Shown piece after piece: positions 32,377 through 38,442 of a stretch of 38,442 nucleotides of DNA. The stretch comes from Bacteroidia bacterium (lineage in GTDB: Bacteria; Bacteroidota; Bacteroidia; NS11-12g; UBA9320). The notes under the pieces were generated by a model that ran no database searches, had not been told where the DNA came from, and saw only the letters and a list, made by a program, of their open reading frames with translations. The stretch spans positions 1 through 38,442 of the forward strand of contig JAFMCI010000016.1 of assembly GCA_017857855.1 (NCBI GenBank). Direction: 5' to 3'. Each line of letters begins with the position of its first letter. Positions within the stretch are counted from its first letter, which is position 1. A program made the position numbers and the translations under genes.

Positions 32377-33987
32377 CTACACCTTACTTACTGCGCTCGC
32401 CGTTGTATCCATAGTGTCAGCTTGAGCTTGATCCATTTGGGCTTGCTGCATTTCTTGTTGTTGTTGTTCCCTAGCTTGTCTTATTTTTTTAACTTCTTTA
32501 GGTTCCTTCATAGTATCTTGAGGGGAGCCATAAATATCCGCTAAGTAGGCTACTACCCCATCTAAATCTAAATTATCCATTACACTAGGATCAAATTCCG
32601 CAAGTGGAGCGACCGAAGATAAGAATCTATTCCAGTTATTTCCTTCAGACATTTTCTGAGCTTTTGCAATTTGAGAAGAATAAAAGACTTCAATCCCTTG
32701 ACCTTGTAATTCTTGAGGAGGATTGTCAGGTAATTCACCTTTACGTTTTAATATACCCAAAATTCTCACTATTAATGGTTGGAGTAGTTCAAAATGGAGT
32801 CTTCCTAAGATCGGTCCTAATAAACGTAAATGTTCATCGGTCCTAGCATTTACTTCAGTGGCGGTCATTTGTGGACCTTCACGAAGTTGAAGTTGATCTA
32901 TGAAATAAGACTCTTTAATCCTTTCTCTAGTATCACGAAGGATTTCCATCCCTATTCCGATTTGTCCTCTAATCTCTATTGGGTACACCTTATCTTGTGT
33001 TCCCGATCTATATGGGTTTAATCCACCTGGCTTTGTATTGAAATTCATGAAGCTATCATCAGGAATCATAAGAGGGGGATCAACCATTTTTTGAGCTGCA
33101 CGAATAATCGTTCTCATCATAGCGTTGATCATCTTAATCTCTGGAAGTGCTTTCATACCAGGAGATCGACCGTATACTTCCATGGAGTCTTTCATCCATC
33201 TAGGGAATACTGCAGGGAACTCATCAAAGCCACCTTCTTTTAATATAAGTCCTTCCTTCTCGTATATGTGGAGGGAGCTATATATTTTACCTTTAGAGTC
33301 TTTTCGTTTTATGTCACGGTCAGTGTTTGGAGTGACCATCATTATGACGTTATGCGTATCGTCCGGTTTTTCCTTGCAAATTTTGCAAAACTTGTCCGAT
33401 AAATTTTCCTCGCCATACTTTTGAATTAACTGTCTTGCACTCATGGGCATTTCTATAAAAAATGTATCCACTTCGTGTTTGAAGTTCTCTTCAATATAAA
33501 ATTGGTATATTGGTCTTGAGCTGAACGTGATTATGTTTTCATCATCTTCACTTATTAACATGGCCCCGGTACCGAAAGACCCAAGGTCTAGATAGAGCTC
33601 GTGGATTTCAGTTTGGAAATTCGTATTGTTGAGTATTTGATGGATACGCCGAACAGTCTTCTGTAAGTAGTCTCTAACTTTTGGGTTCTTATCGATTTCT
33701 CTATTTCCCGTCGTAAGCTCAAACCATTGTACTGACGGATTTGTGAGCATTGAGTGTAGAGCGGACGCGAGCAATTCGTTGAAATGAGCTGCTGAAGAGT
33801 CATAGAGTCGAAGACCTTTCTTATCGCCTTTTGCTCTGGACTTATAATCGAAGACGTTTTCTTTATTTGGGATAACATATCTAGCAACGTCTCTCCAGTG
33901 TTCATCCCAGTTTGTCCTTTTACTCTTAGCGGCCTTATATCTTTTGATATGTTGCTCGGTTATTGACTTATCTTGTTTTATCTTCAT
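32377..33987 (-). CDS. Portal (head-tail connector) protein
   Basis: The 536-residue protein is the T7 gp8-type connector, a 12-fold ring through which DNA passes. Typical features are the start with a helix and the pattern of NWDEHWRDVARYVIPNKE, DSSAAHFNELLASALHSML (here a very common portal phrase), TEVNARTDEHLRLLGPILGRL near 375-395 and LLQPLIVRIL. The Gln-rich C-terminus (REQQQQEMQQAQMDQAQAD) is common in the group. The length matches T7 gp8 (536). The gene lies between an unknown 144-residue gene and the Bbp19-like gene. Confidence 0.95.
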   Translation of the reverse strand: MKIKQDKSITEQHIKRYKAAKSKRTNWDEHWRDVARYVIPNKENVFDYKSRAKGDKKGLRLYDSSAAHFNELLASALHSMLTNPSVQWFELTTGNREIDKNPKVRDYLQKTVRRIHQILNNTNFQTEIHELYLDLGSFGTGAMLISEDDENIITFSSRPIYQFYIEENFKHEVDTFFIEMPMSARQLIQKYGEENLSDKFCKICKEKPDDTHNVIMMVTPNTDRDIKRKDSKGKIYSSLHIYEKEGLILKEGGFDEFPAVFPRWMKDSMEVYGRSPGMKALPEIKMINAMMRTIIRAAQKMVDPPLMIPDDSFMNFNTKPGGLNPYRSGTQDKVYPIEIRGQIGIGMEILRDTRERIKESYFIDQLQLREGPQMTATEVNARTDEHLRLLGPILGRLHFELLQPLIVRILGILKRKGELPDNPPQELQGQGIEVFYSSQIAKAQKMSEGNNWNRFLSSVAPLAEFDPSVMDNLDLDGVVAYLADIYGSPQDTMKEPKEVKKIRQAREQQQQEMQQAQMDQAQADTMDTTASAVSKV

Positions 33988-34421
33988 TACACTAGCCTTG
34001 TTTGGGATAATCCTGGTTTTGCTCGTTTACCAAAAACTTCATCTTGTCTAAGAGTAAAAGCAGATACGAATCCCTTCATTTGATCTTCTGTTACTGAGAG
34101 AGTTTTGCCCTCCCTTAATTGTCTATTAAATTCTTGTGTGGTTACGCTTAGTGATTTTTCTTTAGGTGCCAGGCTATCAACATCAACTCTTTTCTTTGAT
34201 GAAGCTATCCCACCCGCAGCTTTTTGGAAGTTTGCCAATTCCTTTGGATCAAAACCAGTGAATGTATGTCTAGCGGCACCTACATCTCTGTTCGTAGGAC
34301 TGAAAAACTCACTCGCACTTCCTGAACCAACCCCAAAAGGTTTGGCGAAAAAGTCGTTTTTCCCCTTGTTACTTCCTAGTAAATCAATATCCTTACCACC
34401 AAAAAAACTACCCAAACCCAT
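33987..34421 (-). CDS. Unknown protein between terminase and portal
   Basis: The 144-residue protein starts at ATG 34421, with AAGGA six bases upstream (a TTG at 34427 is less likely). It is hydrophilic and probably partly disordered: a Gly/Phe/Ser-rich beginning (MGLGSFFGGKDIDLLGSNKG) and a basic, Lys/Asp/Thr-rich middle (KKRVDVDSLAPKEKSLSV). No known domain. T7-like phages often have a small head-completion gene between the terminase and portal, but similarity cannot be claimed. Its stop meets the portal start at 33987. Confidence 0.6.
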   Translation of the reverse strand: MGLGSFFGGKDIDLLGSNKGKNDFFAKPFGVGSGSASEFFSPTNRDVGAARHTFTGFDPKELANFQKAAGGIASSKKRVDVDSLAPKEKSLSVTTQEFNRQLREGKTLSVTEDQMKGFVSAFTLRQDEVFGKRAKPGLSQTRLV

Positions 34422-34440
34422 ATACAATCCTTTTCTAAAG

Positions 34441-35883
34441 TCAATACTCTAATTCATTATAATCGCTATTGGCTGTGCGTGGCAAGTTATCCCTACGCAT
34501 CTTCAATTCCTTAGTATCTTTGTCATCTAAGGCATCGTACCTAAAAGCATCTGCCCCGTGAGAAGCCCAATCATGTTTTGGCTTATTCCGGAATAACATT
34601 AATTTTGAATCCCATTCTCGTTGATAGTTCTTAAGACAGTCAAGAAGCCTAGCACATTTTTGAGCATCAAACCTAGATGTTTTCAACCGAGTACGTACTG
34701 CTTGGATACCATCATCGACCGATTGTTTGGTTTGAACTTCCCACTCCCAGCCAGGTTTTAATTCCCTAACTACTTCAAGTCTAGTTTGACCAGTGATAAA
34801 ATCCCTATTCTTCCCATCATGGGGCCAAACATGTCGACCATAAGAGTACGGTTTCCGTTCAAGTTCTTTAATGAACCAATCGACACCTTTACCATTCGAT
34901 TCTATATAATCTATGTAGTGCCAAATACCGTGGACTTTTTGACGGAATACAATCCCACACGAATCCCCAATACCAATATCCCAATGTGTATCGACAGGAT
35001 ATCTTGGATTCCATGGAACATAACCGATTTGATCACCGTCCCCATCTTCCATTTCACGTAGGGCTTCACCGTAGTACGATCCCCTAACGGCAGCATGGAA
35101 GGAGCATTCAAGTTCTTGCTCTATTTCTTCCGGTTCCATATCAGACATCATATCTTCTAATTCGTCTTGAGGAAGTACTCCGGTTTCTGATGCTTTATAA
35201 ATAGCGGTGAACCAAGTTTCTGGTAAAGAGTCAGCTTTCTCAAGCCGTCTATAAAAATGATTCTGTCCTTTTGGTGTACCGATGAATATGGCCCAACCCT
35301 TACGATCTGCTAAAGCCGGTCTAACAATCTCACCCCAAATAACAGGATCACATTGAGCGTACTCATCAAGGACAGCACCATCTAGGTAAATACCACGAAT
35401 TGAATCTGGGTTCTCTGCCCCGAGAAGCATGAACTTTATCTTGTCTGGTTTCTTGGCCCAACCGCCTGAAGAGTTCTTAATCCCTTCCCGTAGTATCTCG
35501 ACCGACAATTCAGACTTATTTACTTTCACTCCTGGTATTTCTGAAGTGGAATCTACAATATATTCCCAGGCGATCATCTTCGCCTGTTTGTAGGTTGGGG
35601 CTATGTAGGCATATTGAGGATTATGTTTTTGATTAGCTATCCCCTTGTTAATCGTCTCATTGATAACTAGGAGAGTTTTACCAAACCTACGATGACAAAC
35701 GAGAACATTGAATCGTTTTAATCGCGAATGGATGACCGCTTGTAATGGCCTTGGAATGTACCCAGTGGATACCTTCTTAATCTCTTTCTTTAATTCCCGG
35801 TTGTAGGGAAGTTCCATGCTAGAAATCTCTGGACCATTGTCCATCAATTCCTTATCCGCTGAATACTTCCCTAACCAAGACAT
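34441..35883 (-). CDS. Terminase large subunit
   Basis: The 480-residue protein is the DNA-packaging ATPase and nuclease. Walker A CHRRFGKT is at 63-70, Walker B GAVLDE at 169-174, and motif III IGTP at 201-204 follows. The nuclease domain shows D302 (HWDIGIGDS), D325-x-x-E328 (YIDYIE) and a C-terminal ASHGADAFRY with a further aspartate, the standard three-acid set of an RNase H fold. It works with the small subunit at 36407 and the portal. Its ATG comes three bases after the stop of the 163-residue gene. Confidence 0.95.
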   Translation of the reverse strand: MSWLGKYSADKELMDNGPEISSMELPYNRELKKEIKKVSTGYIPRPLQAVIHSRLKRFNVLVCHRRFGKTLLVINETINKGIANQKHNPQYAYIAPTYKQAKMIAWEYIVDSTSEIPGVKVNKSELSVEILREGIKNSSGGWAKKPDKIKFMLLGAENPDSIRGIYLDGAVLDEYAQCDPVIWGEIVRPALADRKGWAIFIGTPKGQNHFYRRLEKADSLPETWFTAIYKASETGVLPQDELEDMMSDMEPEEIEQELECSFHAAVRGSYYGEALREMEDGDGDQIGYVPWNPRYPVDTHWDIGIGDSCGIVFRQKVHGIWHYIDYIESNGKGVDWFIKELERKPYSYGRHVWPHDGKNRDFITGQTRLEVVRELKPGWEWEVQTKQSVDDGIQAVRTRLKTSRFDAQKCARLLDCLKNYQREWDSKLMLFRNKPKHDWASHGADAFRYDALDDKDTKELKMRRDNLPRTANSDYNELEY

Positions 35884-35886
35884 TTA

Positions 35887-36378
35887 CTATAGGTCTTTTA
35901 AAGCATCTTCTGTTTTAGCTTCTTCGATAAGTTCTTTGAGCTCCGCTATAGTAGTGATTTCTTCAAAGTCTACACCTAGATCTTCCGCTTCCAATTGAAG
36001 TTTCTTCTTAGGAGTTAAAGGTTTTGGTTGGATATCAACAACTACTTTTGGTCCTTCAACAACTACTTCTTCTTTTGCAACGGTAGCACCTAGTTCCATC
36101 TTAGCGTTAATTTTCGCTAACATTTCACCTTGTTCTTTAATAATAGCTTTAAGATCATCATTCTCAGACTTAAGTCCAGCTTCAGATTCTTTAGCCTTGT
36201 GGTCTTGGTATTCTTTATTATGTCTTAATGCTTTCTCTCTGAATTGTTCAGCAGCAGCTTTTTGACCTACTTTAATTTCATCTTGGATTTCTTTTGATAA
36301 TGAAGTTACTGGTCTCCAATTACCATGATCATCTAGTACACGTTTACCTACTCCTGATTTCCCAGTTACATCTGTCAT
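35887..36378 (-). CDS. Coiled-coil protein with HeH/LEM-like C-terminus between terminase genes
   Basis: The 163-residue protein has a basic start (KSGVGKRVLDDHGNWRPV), a long coiled-coil region (about 30-90, with LKSENDDLKAIIKEQGEML) and a C-terminal segment (about 130-158: LQLEAEDLGVDFEEITTIAE, LKELIEE). The last matches the helix-extended loop-helix pattern of HeH/SAP-like DNA-binding domains in phages. It follows AAGGAGCAAGT and lies between small and large terminase genes, so a packaging or DNA-recognition role is likely. Function inferred. Confidence 0.6.
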   Translation of the reverse strand: MTDVTGKSGVGKRVLDDHGNWRPVTSLSKEIQDEIKVGQKAAAEQFREKALRHNKEYQDHKAKESEAGLKSENDDLKAIIKEQGEMLAKINAKMELGATVAKEEVVVEGPKVVVDIQPKPLTPKKKLQLEAEDLGVDFEEITTIAELKELIEEAKTEDALKDL

Positions 36379-36406
36379 ACTTGCTCCTTATTTAATGTGT
36401 AATTAT

Positions 36407-36916
36407 TTATAATAAGTCTATGGGAGACTTAACGTCAACTTTCTCAGTAACCACAACATCTGGTGTAGTGGGTCCTTGTTTGATACCAGTGTCTACCACA
36501 ATCTGTACTGGCATCACATTACCACCTTCGTGTTTAACTTTAGTACCGTACTTCTCAGGGTTGTCCATCTCAGCTAACCACTTCAACTTCTCAAAGATTA
36601 ACTTCTCACCAGGAACTTCGTCCTTATATAGAGTACGCATTACCTTCTTACCGGTAGGCGTATCATCTTCATCCAATTCATCAGCATACATTCTATCCTG
36701 GATGATCGACCTGAATGAATCAGCTCTCTGCTTTCTAGCTTCTTTTACTGCACTTTCAAATTGGGGATATTGGATAATCCACTGAACGAATGTTCCACGT
36801 TTAACTTTAAAATGATCACATACAGTCTGCTCATCTGCGCCACCAGCGATCATATCAAGTACGTCTACCGCGATTCTCTCTAACTTTTTGTCTACGACTA
36901 ATTGATTGTTGCTCAT
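36407..36916 (-). CDS. Terminase small subunit
   Basis: The 169-residue protein has a helix-turn-helix at about 25-50 (GADEQTVCDHFKVKRGTFVQ, followed by WIIQYPQFESAVKEARKQRAD), then a helical oligomerisation part, and the phrase LKWLAEMDNPEKYGTKVKHE that is characteristic of one class of phage small terminases. The protein recognises the packaging site on phage DNA and brings in the large subunit. It is the first gene of the minus-strand unit, directly beside the large non-coding region 36917-37378, a natural place for that site. Confidence 0.85.
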   Translation of the reverse strand: MSNNQLVVDKKLERIAVDVLDMIAGGADEQTVCDHFKVKRGTFVQWIIQYPQFESAVKEARKQRADSFRSIIQDRMYADELDEDDTPTGKKVMRTLYKDEVPGEKLIFEKLKWLAEMDNPEKYGTKVKHEGGNVMPVQIVVDTGIKQGPTTPDVVVTEKVDVKSPIDLL

Positions 36917-36926
36917 ACCTTATTCC

Positions 36927-36955
36927 AATATAGGAACCCATTTACACTTTTGCAA
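36927..36955 (-). promoter_or_regulatory. Sigma-70-type promoter for the virion operon
   Basis: On the minus strand, -35 TTGCAA (36950-36955, 5 of 6), a 17-base spacer and -10 TATATT (36927-36932, 5 of 6). The expected transcription start, about 36920, is only four bases before the ATG at 36916, so the message would be almost leaderless and would lack most of the AAGG upstream of the ATG. Confidence 0.6.
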
Positions 36956-37024
36956 CCTAAAAGACCAAACCCTTTAGAACAAATGGAGCGAATACATAAA
37001 ATTGCCTTACTAACTCCACTACAT

Positions 37025-37144
37025 CTAACTCTCTGTGTCAATCAGATATCTTAAATTCTACATTGTCTGTGTTGGGGTAGGAACTACACACTAACTCTCT
37101 GTGTCAATCAGATATCTTAAATTCTACATTGTCTGTGTTGGGGT
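37025..37144. repeat. Two identical 54-bp direct repeats
   Basis: Bases 37025-37078 and 37091-37144 are identical over 54 positions, with 12 bases between them (period 66). Each contains the palindrome AGATATCT and a TGTCAA (TTGACA on the minus strand). They are not coding. They lie upstream of the terminase small-subunit gene and beside the CG-rich array. Possible roles are packaging-site, origin or operator sequences. Confidence 0.95.
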
Positions 37145-37194
37145 CGGCACTCCAACAAATAGACACGCAACTTTGGGGTGCCGGGTGCTTATAT

Positions 37195-37352
37195 ACGCGC
37201 GTTGAGATTAAGCATCCCCGTAGTGTTATCGCGCGCGCGTGTTGCCTACATTATCCCTCGTGTCATCGGGCGCGCGTATTGTGTCACTCATGTGTAGTTA
37301 TCACGCGCGTGCGTGTATGTTCCACGTAGAACATGTGCCATCGCGCGTGTGT
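37195..37352. repeat. Array of five CG-alternating elements, about 37 bp apart
   Basis: Five short elements stand out in an AT-rich genome: 37195-37202 (ACGCGCGT), 37230-37240 (CGCGCGCGCGT), 37267-37277 (CGGGCGCGCGT), 37303-37310 (ACGCGCGT) and 37342-37352 (CGCGCGTGTGT). Their centres are 37, 37, 34 and 41 bases apart. Four share a preceding ATC, giving the consensus YATCRSGCGCGYGT. Alternating CG/TG runs can flip to Z-DNA. No convincing gene covers them. Confidence 0.85.
37318..37333. other. parS-like 16-mer
   Basis: TGTTCCACGTAGAACA is a near-perfect palindrome, one base from TGTTCCACGTGGAACA. It fits the bacterial parS consensus TGTTNCACGTGNAACA at 13 of 14 defined bases. It lies between the fourth and fifth CG elements. 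No ParA or ParB gene was seen in the window, so a host ParB would be the reader if it is functional. Confidence 0.45.
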
Positions 37353-37378
37353 ATAGTACGGGTACGTCGCATGGTACG

Positions 37379-37672
37379 TCATAACCTGCGCTTTATCTTA
37401 CGTAGCTCCTGTTCCTTCTTATAAGTACGCCTGTACCTACGTGCATGTGATAGTTGTATACGCAATCCTTTATTAATATTCGTCAGATAGTAACGGTACA
37501 AGTGGTAGTTTAACCCCACCTCAACGCAAATGGCCCCATCAGTCCACCCTCTTATAATTAAATGTATAATTCGCGCCTTCAACTGGGACTTCTTATTAGT
37601 CAAAGCCTTGTCCATACTCTTTAAAGAATCATACTTGATAATAAACTCCTCATTTACTCTATATATAAACAT
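37379..37672 (-). CDS. Small basic protein, probable DNA-binding regulator
   Basis: The 97-residue protein is strongly basic (C-terminus RRYRRTYKKEQELRKIKRRL) with a helix-turn-helix-like segment at about 38-62 (LIIRGWTDGAICVEVGLNYH). It ends at the CG-rich array and its gene reads toward it. No ribosome-binding site is seen before ATG 37672, and the promoter at 37680-37709 lies so close that the message would be leaderless; an alternative start is ATG 37615. Adjacent position to the array and parS-like site suggests it binds there, but this is inference. Confidence 0.55.
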   Translation of the reverse strand: MFIYRVNEEFIIKYDSLKSMDKALTNKKSQLKARIIHLIIRGWTDGAICVEVGLNYHLYRYYLTNINKGLRIQLSHARRYRRTYKKEQELRKIKRRL

Positions 37673-37679
37673 TTTTATT

Positions 37680-37709
37680 TTTATAACACCACATGTAAAT
37701 ATTACACAA
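37680..37709 (-). promoter_or_regulatory. Sigma-70-type promoter for the basic-protein gene
   Basis: On the minus strand, -35 TTGTGT (37704-37709, 3 of 6), an 18-base spacer and -10 TATAAA (37680-37685, 5 of 6). The start site would fall at about the ATG at 37672, again giving a leaderless message. It is back to back with the plus-strand promoter at 37714-37742. Confidence 0.45.
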
Positions 37710-37713
37710 GGCG

Positions 37714-37742
37714 TTGTAATACGCCCGATTATACGCTATACT
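37714..37742 (+). promoter_or_regulatory. Sigma-70-type promoter for the small-gene operon
   Basis: -35 TTGTAA (37714-37719, 4 of 6), 17-base spacer and -10 TATACT (37737-37742, 5 of 6). The start site would be near 37749, giving a leader of about 25 bases that contains the AAAGGAG ribosome-binding site of the gene at 37774. The best plus-strand promoter in the window. Confidence 0.7.
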
Positions 37743-37773
37743 ACTTTCAGACAACACCTTAAAGGAGTTTAAC

Positions 37774-37959
37774 ATGTGGTTATGTTTTGAAAATATCAAA
37801 CTTGTATGTGACGTCAGTGACAAGGTTATAAATAAGACAATTGAAGTAATCGAGAGAGATTACGACTATAAAGACCTTAACTTTGAAGATACGTGCGAGT
37901 TATTTGATAATGTACTATACGAGTACGGTTCCTTAATACTACTTGAAAAGACTAAATAA
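37774..37959 (+). CDS. Small acidic protein of unknown function
   Basis: A 61-residue protein with a strong AAAGGAG ribosome-binding site and a good promoter. It is acidic and predicted helical (VSDKVINKTIEVIERDYDY, EDTCELFDNVLYEYGS), without signal peptide. It is the first gene of the plus-strand operon of small genes. Early, strongly expressed small acidic phage proteins often bind host proteins or DNA mimic proteins, but no family is recognised. Confidence 0.65.
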   Translation: MWLCFENIKLVCDVSDKVINKTIEVIERDYDYKDLNFEDTCELFDNVLYEYGSLILLEKTK

Positions 37960-38001
37960 ATAAATAAGGTAATAATGCCTTAATACCTAGGAAGTATAAC
38001 A

Positions 38002-38271
38002 ATGAAAACAATCGCAACAATCGCAACAATCGCACTACTTACGATCACAACTTCATCATTTGCAGCTTGTAAATTAACTTTAAGCCTTAAAAAAGAAGGT
38101 GCGAAGACCGCATATGCTGACGACGGTGTATCAGTATCGCAAAAGATACAAGACGCGCTAGCAGTTCAATGTACCATCACCAAACGGATAATGCCTAAAT
38201 CTGAAGTAAACGCTATGAAGTTGGCCACCGCTAAAAAGAGATATGAGAAACTACTTAACGAGTCTAAATAA
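38002..38271 (+). CDS. Small exported protein
   Basis: The 89-residue protein has a Sec signal peptide (MKTIATIATIALLTITTSSF, cut after SFA) and a mature part of about 68 residues with two cysteines (C23, C57), basic, partly helical. The signal-peptide codons contain a triplicated nine-base unit (ACAATCGCA). AGGAAG lies seven bases before the ATG. A periplasmic role such as superinfection exclusion or blocking DNA entry would fit its early operon, but nothing in the sequence identifies it. Confidence 0.65.
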   Translation: MKTIATIATIALLTITTSSFAACKLTLSLKKEGAKTAYADDGVSVSQKIQDALAVQCTITKRIMPKSEVNAMKLATAKKRYEKLLNESK

Positions 38272-38276
38272 TCAAT

Positions 38277-38304
38277 GGGGGCGTGAGTCCCCTTTATTTT
38301 TACT
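38277..38304 (+). terminator. Hairpin with GTGA loop between the two exported-protein genes
   Basis: GGGGGC (38277-38282), loop GTGA and GTCCCC (38287-38292) form a 6-bp stem with one G-U pair, followed by a TTTATTTTTACT run. It fits an intrinsic terminator that would reduce, not abolish, expression of the next gene at 38322, which has its own AAAGGA site. Confidence 0.55.
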
Positions 38305-38321
38305 TTAAAGGAACCACCAAT

Positions 38322-38442
38322 ATGAAAACAATGATATTACTTTTACTTATAACCACCAATATTTTTGCAGCATCCGCAAACCTGGACGCAGCATCAATAC
38401 CTGATATTAAATTCAATACCAATTACATGTACGGTGATGGTG
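38322..38442 (+). CDS. Small exported protein, cut by the right window edge
   Basis: ATG 38322 follows AAAGGAACCACCAAT. The visible 40 residues begin with a signal peptide (MKTMILLLLITTNIFAASA) similar in style to that of the preceding gene and continue with a polar part (NLDAASIPDIKFNTNYMYGD). The gene is truncated by the window end. If the sequence is circular the frame continues at base 1 and stops at 63-65, giving 61 residues. No family recognised. Confidence 0.6.
   Translation, partial: MKTMILLLLITTNIFAASANLDAASIPDIKFNTNYMYGDG

Noticed and set aside
37129-37329. 66-residue plus-strand frame across the end of the repeats and the CG array
   Set aside because: It begins inside the second 54-bp repeat, has Cys/Arg/His-rich content produced by CG-rich bases and no ribosome-binding site; the array explains it.
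37239-37424. 61-residue plus-strand frame in the CG-rich array
   Set aside because: It overlaps the 3' end of the basic-protein gene, lacks a ribosome-binding site and has an array-driven composition.
1-38442. Prophage or lysogeny module
   Set aside because: Apart from a Cro-like protein there is no integrase, attachment site or CI-type repressor.

Overview
The window reads as an essentially complete genome of a short-tailed (podovirus-like) bacteriophage, about 38.4 kb and visibly AT-rich. It has a T7-type virion gene set: terminase, portal, scaffold, capsid, tail tubular proteins A and B, internal virion proteins, and a tail fibre with a T7-type N-terminus. Replication and virion genes are on opposite strands, and I found no phage RNA polymerase. 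The host is probably Gram-negative, because the phage encodes a lipoprotein with a clear lipobox, several Sec-type signal peptides and spanin-like proteins. I cannot name the host. No integrase, tRNA, CRISPR array or insertion sequence was found, so the phage looks lytic.

Layout. (1) About 1-3070: a minus-strand HNH endonuclease, a divergent Cro-like regulator, two tiny membrane proteins directly upstream of a T7-lysozyme-type amidase, small unknown genes, and an HNH endonuclease. (2) 3072-12672, plus strand: replication and recombination. It holds a P4/D5-like helicase-primase, a family A DNA polymerase, a probable single-strand binding protein, a RecE-type PD-(D/E)XK exonuclease, a Snf2-type helicase, a metzincin-motif protein, two more HNH endonucleases and unknowns. 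(3) 12673-12798: stem-loops where the two transcription units converge. (4) 36916 down to 12799, minus strand: terminase small subunit, a coiled-coil protein, terminase large subunit, an unknown, portal, a Bbp19-like protein, scaffold, capsid, a small repeat-free Ala/Gly-rich protein, tail tubes A and B, four internal virion proteins, the tail fibre, a 1568-residue exported adhesin-like protein, a small exported protein, and a lysis-like cluster ending in a lipoprotein. (5) 36917-37378: the main non-coding region, with two identical 54-bp direct repeats, an array of five CG-alternating elements about 37 bp apart, and a parS-like 16-mer. (6) 37379-38442: a small basic protein on minus, then a plus-strand operon of small genes, two with signal peptides. 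The last of these runs off the right edge.

The broken gene at the right edge continues in frame from base 1 and stops at 63-65, followed by a terminator-like hairpin. This suggests the window is a circular (or circularly permuted) molecule cut open at an arbitrary point. Promoters that can be seen resemble host sigma-70 sites, fitting the missing phage RNA polymerase. The most unusual parts are the non-coding region 37025-37352, the exported very large adhesin placed where a tail fibre would be, the metzincin-motif protein, and three NUMOD4-HNH genes fitted exactly at stop/start junctions. All family assignments come from reading motifs by eye; no searches were run.
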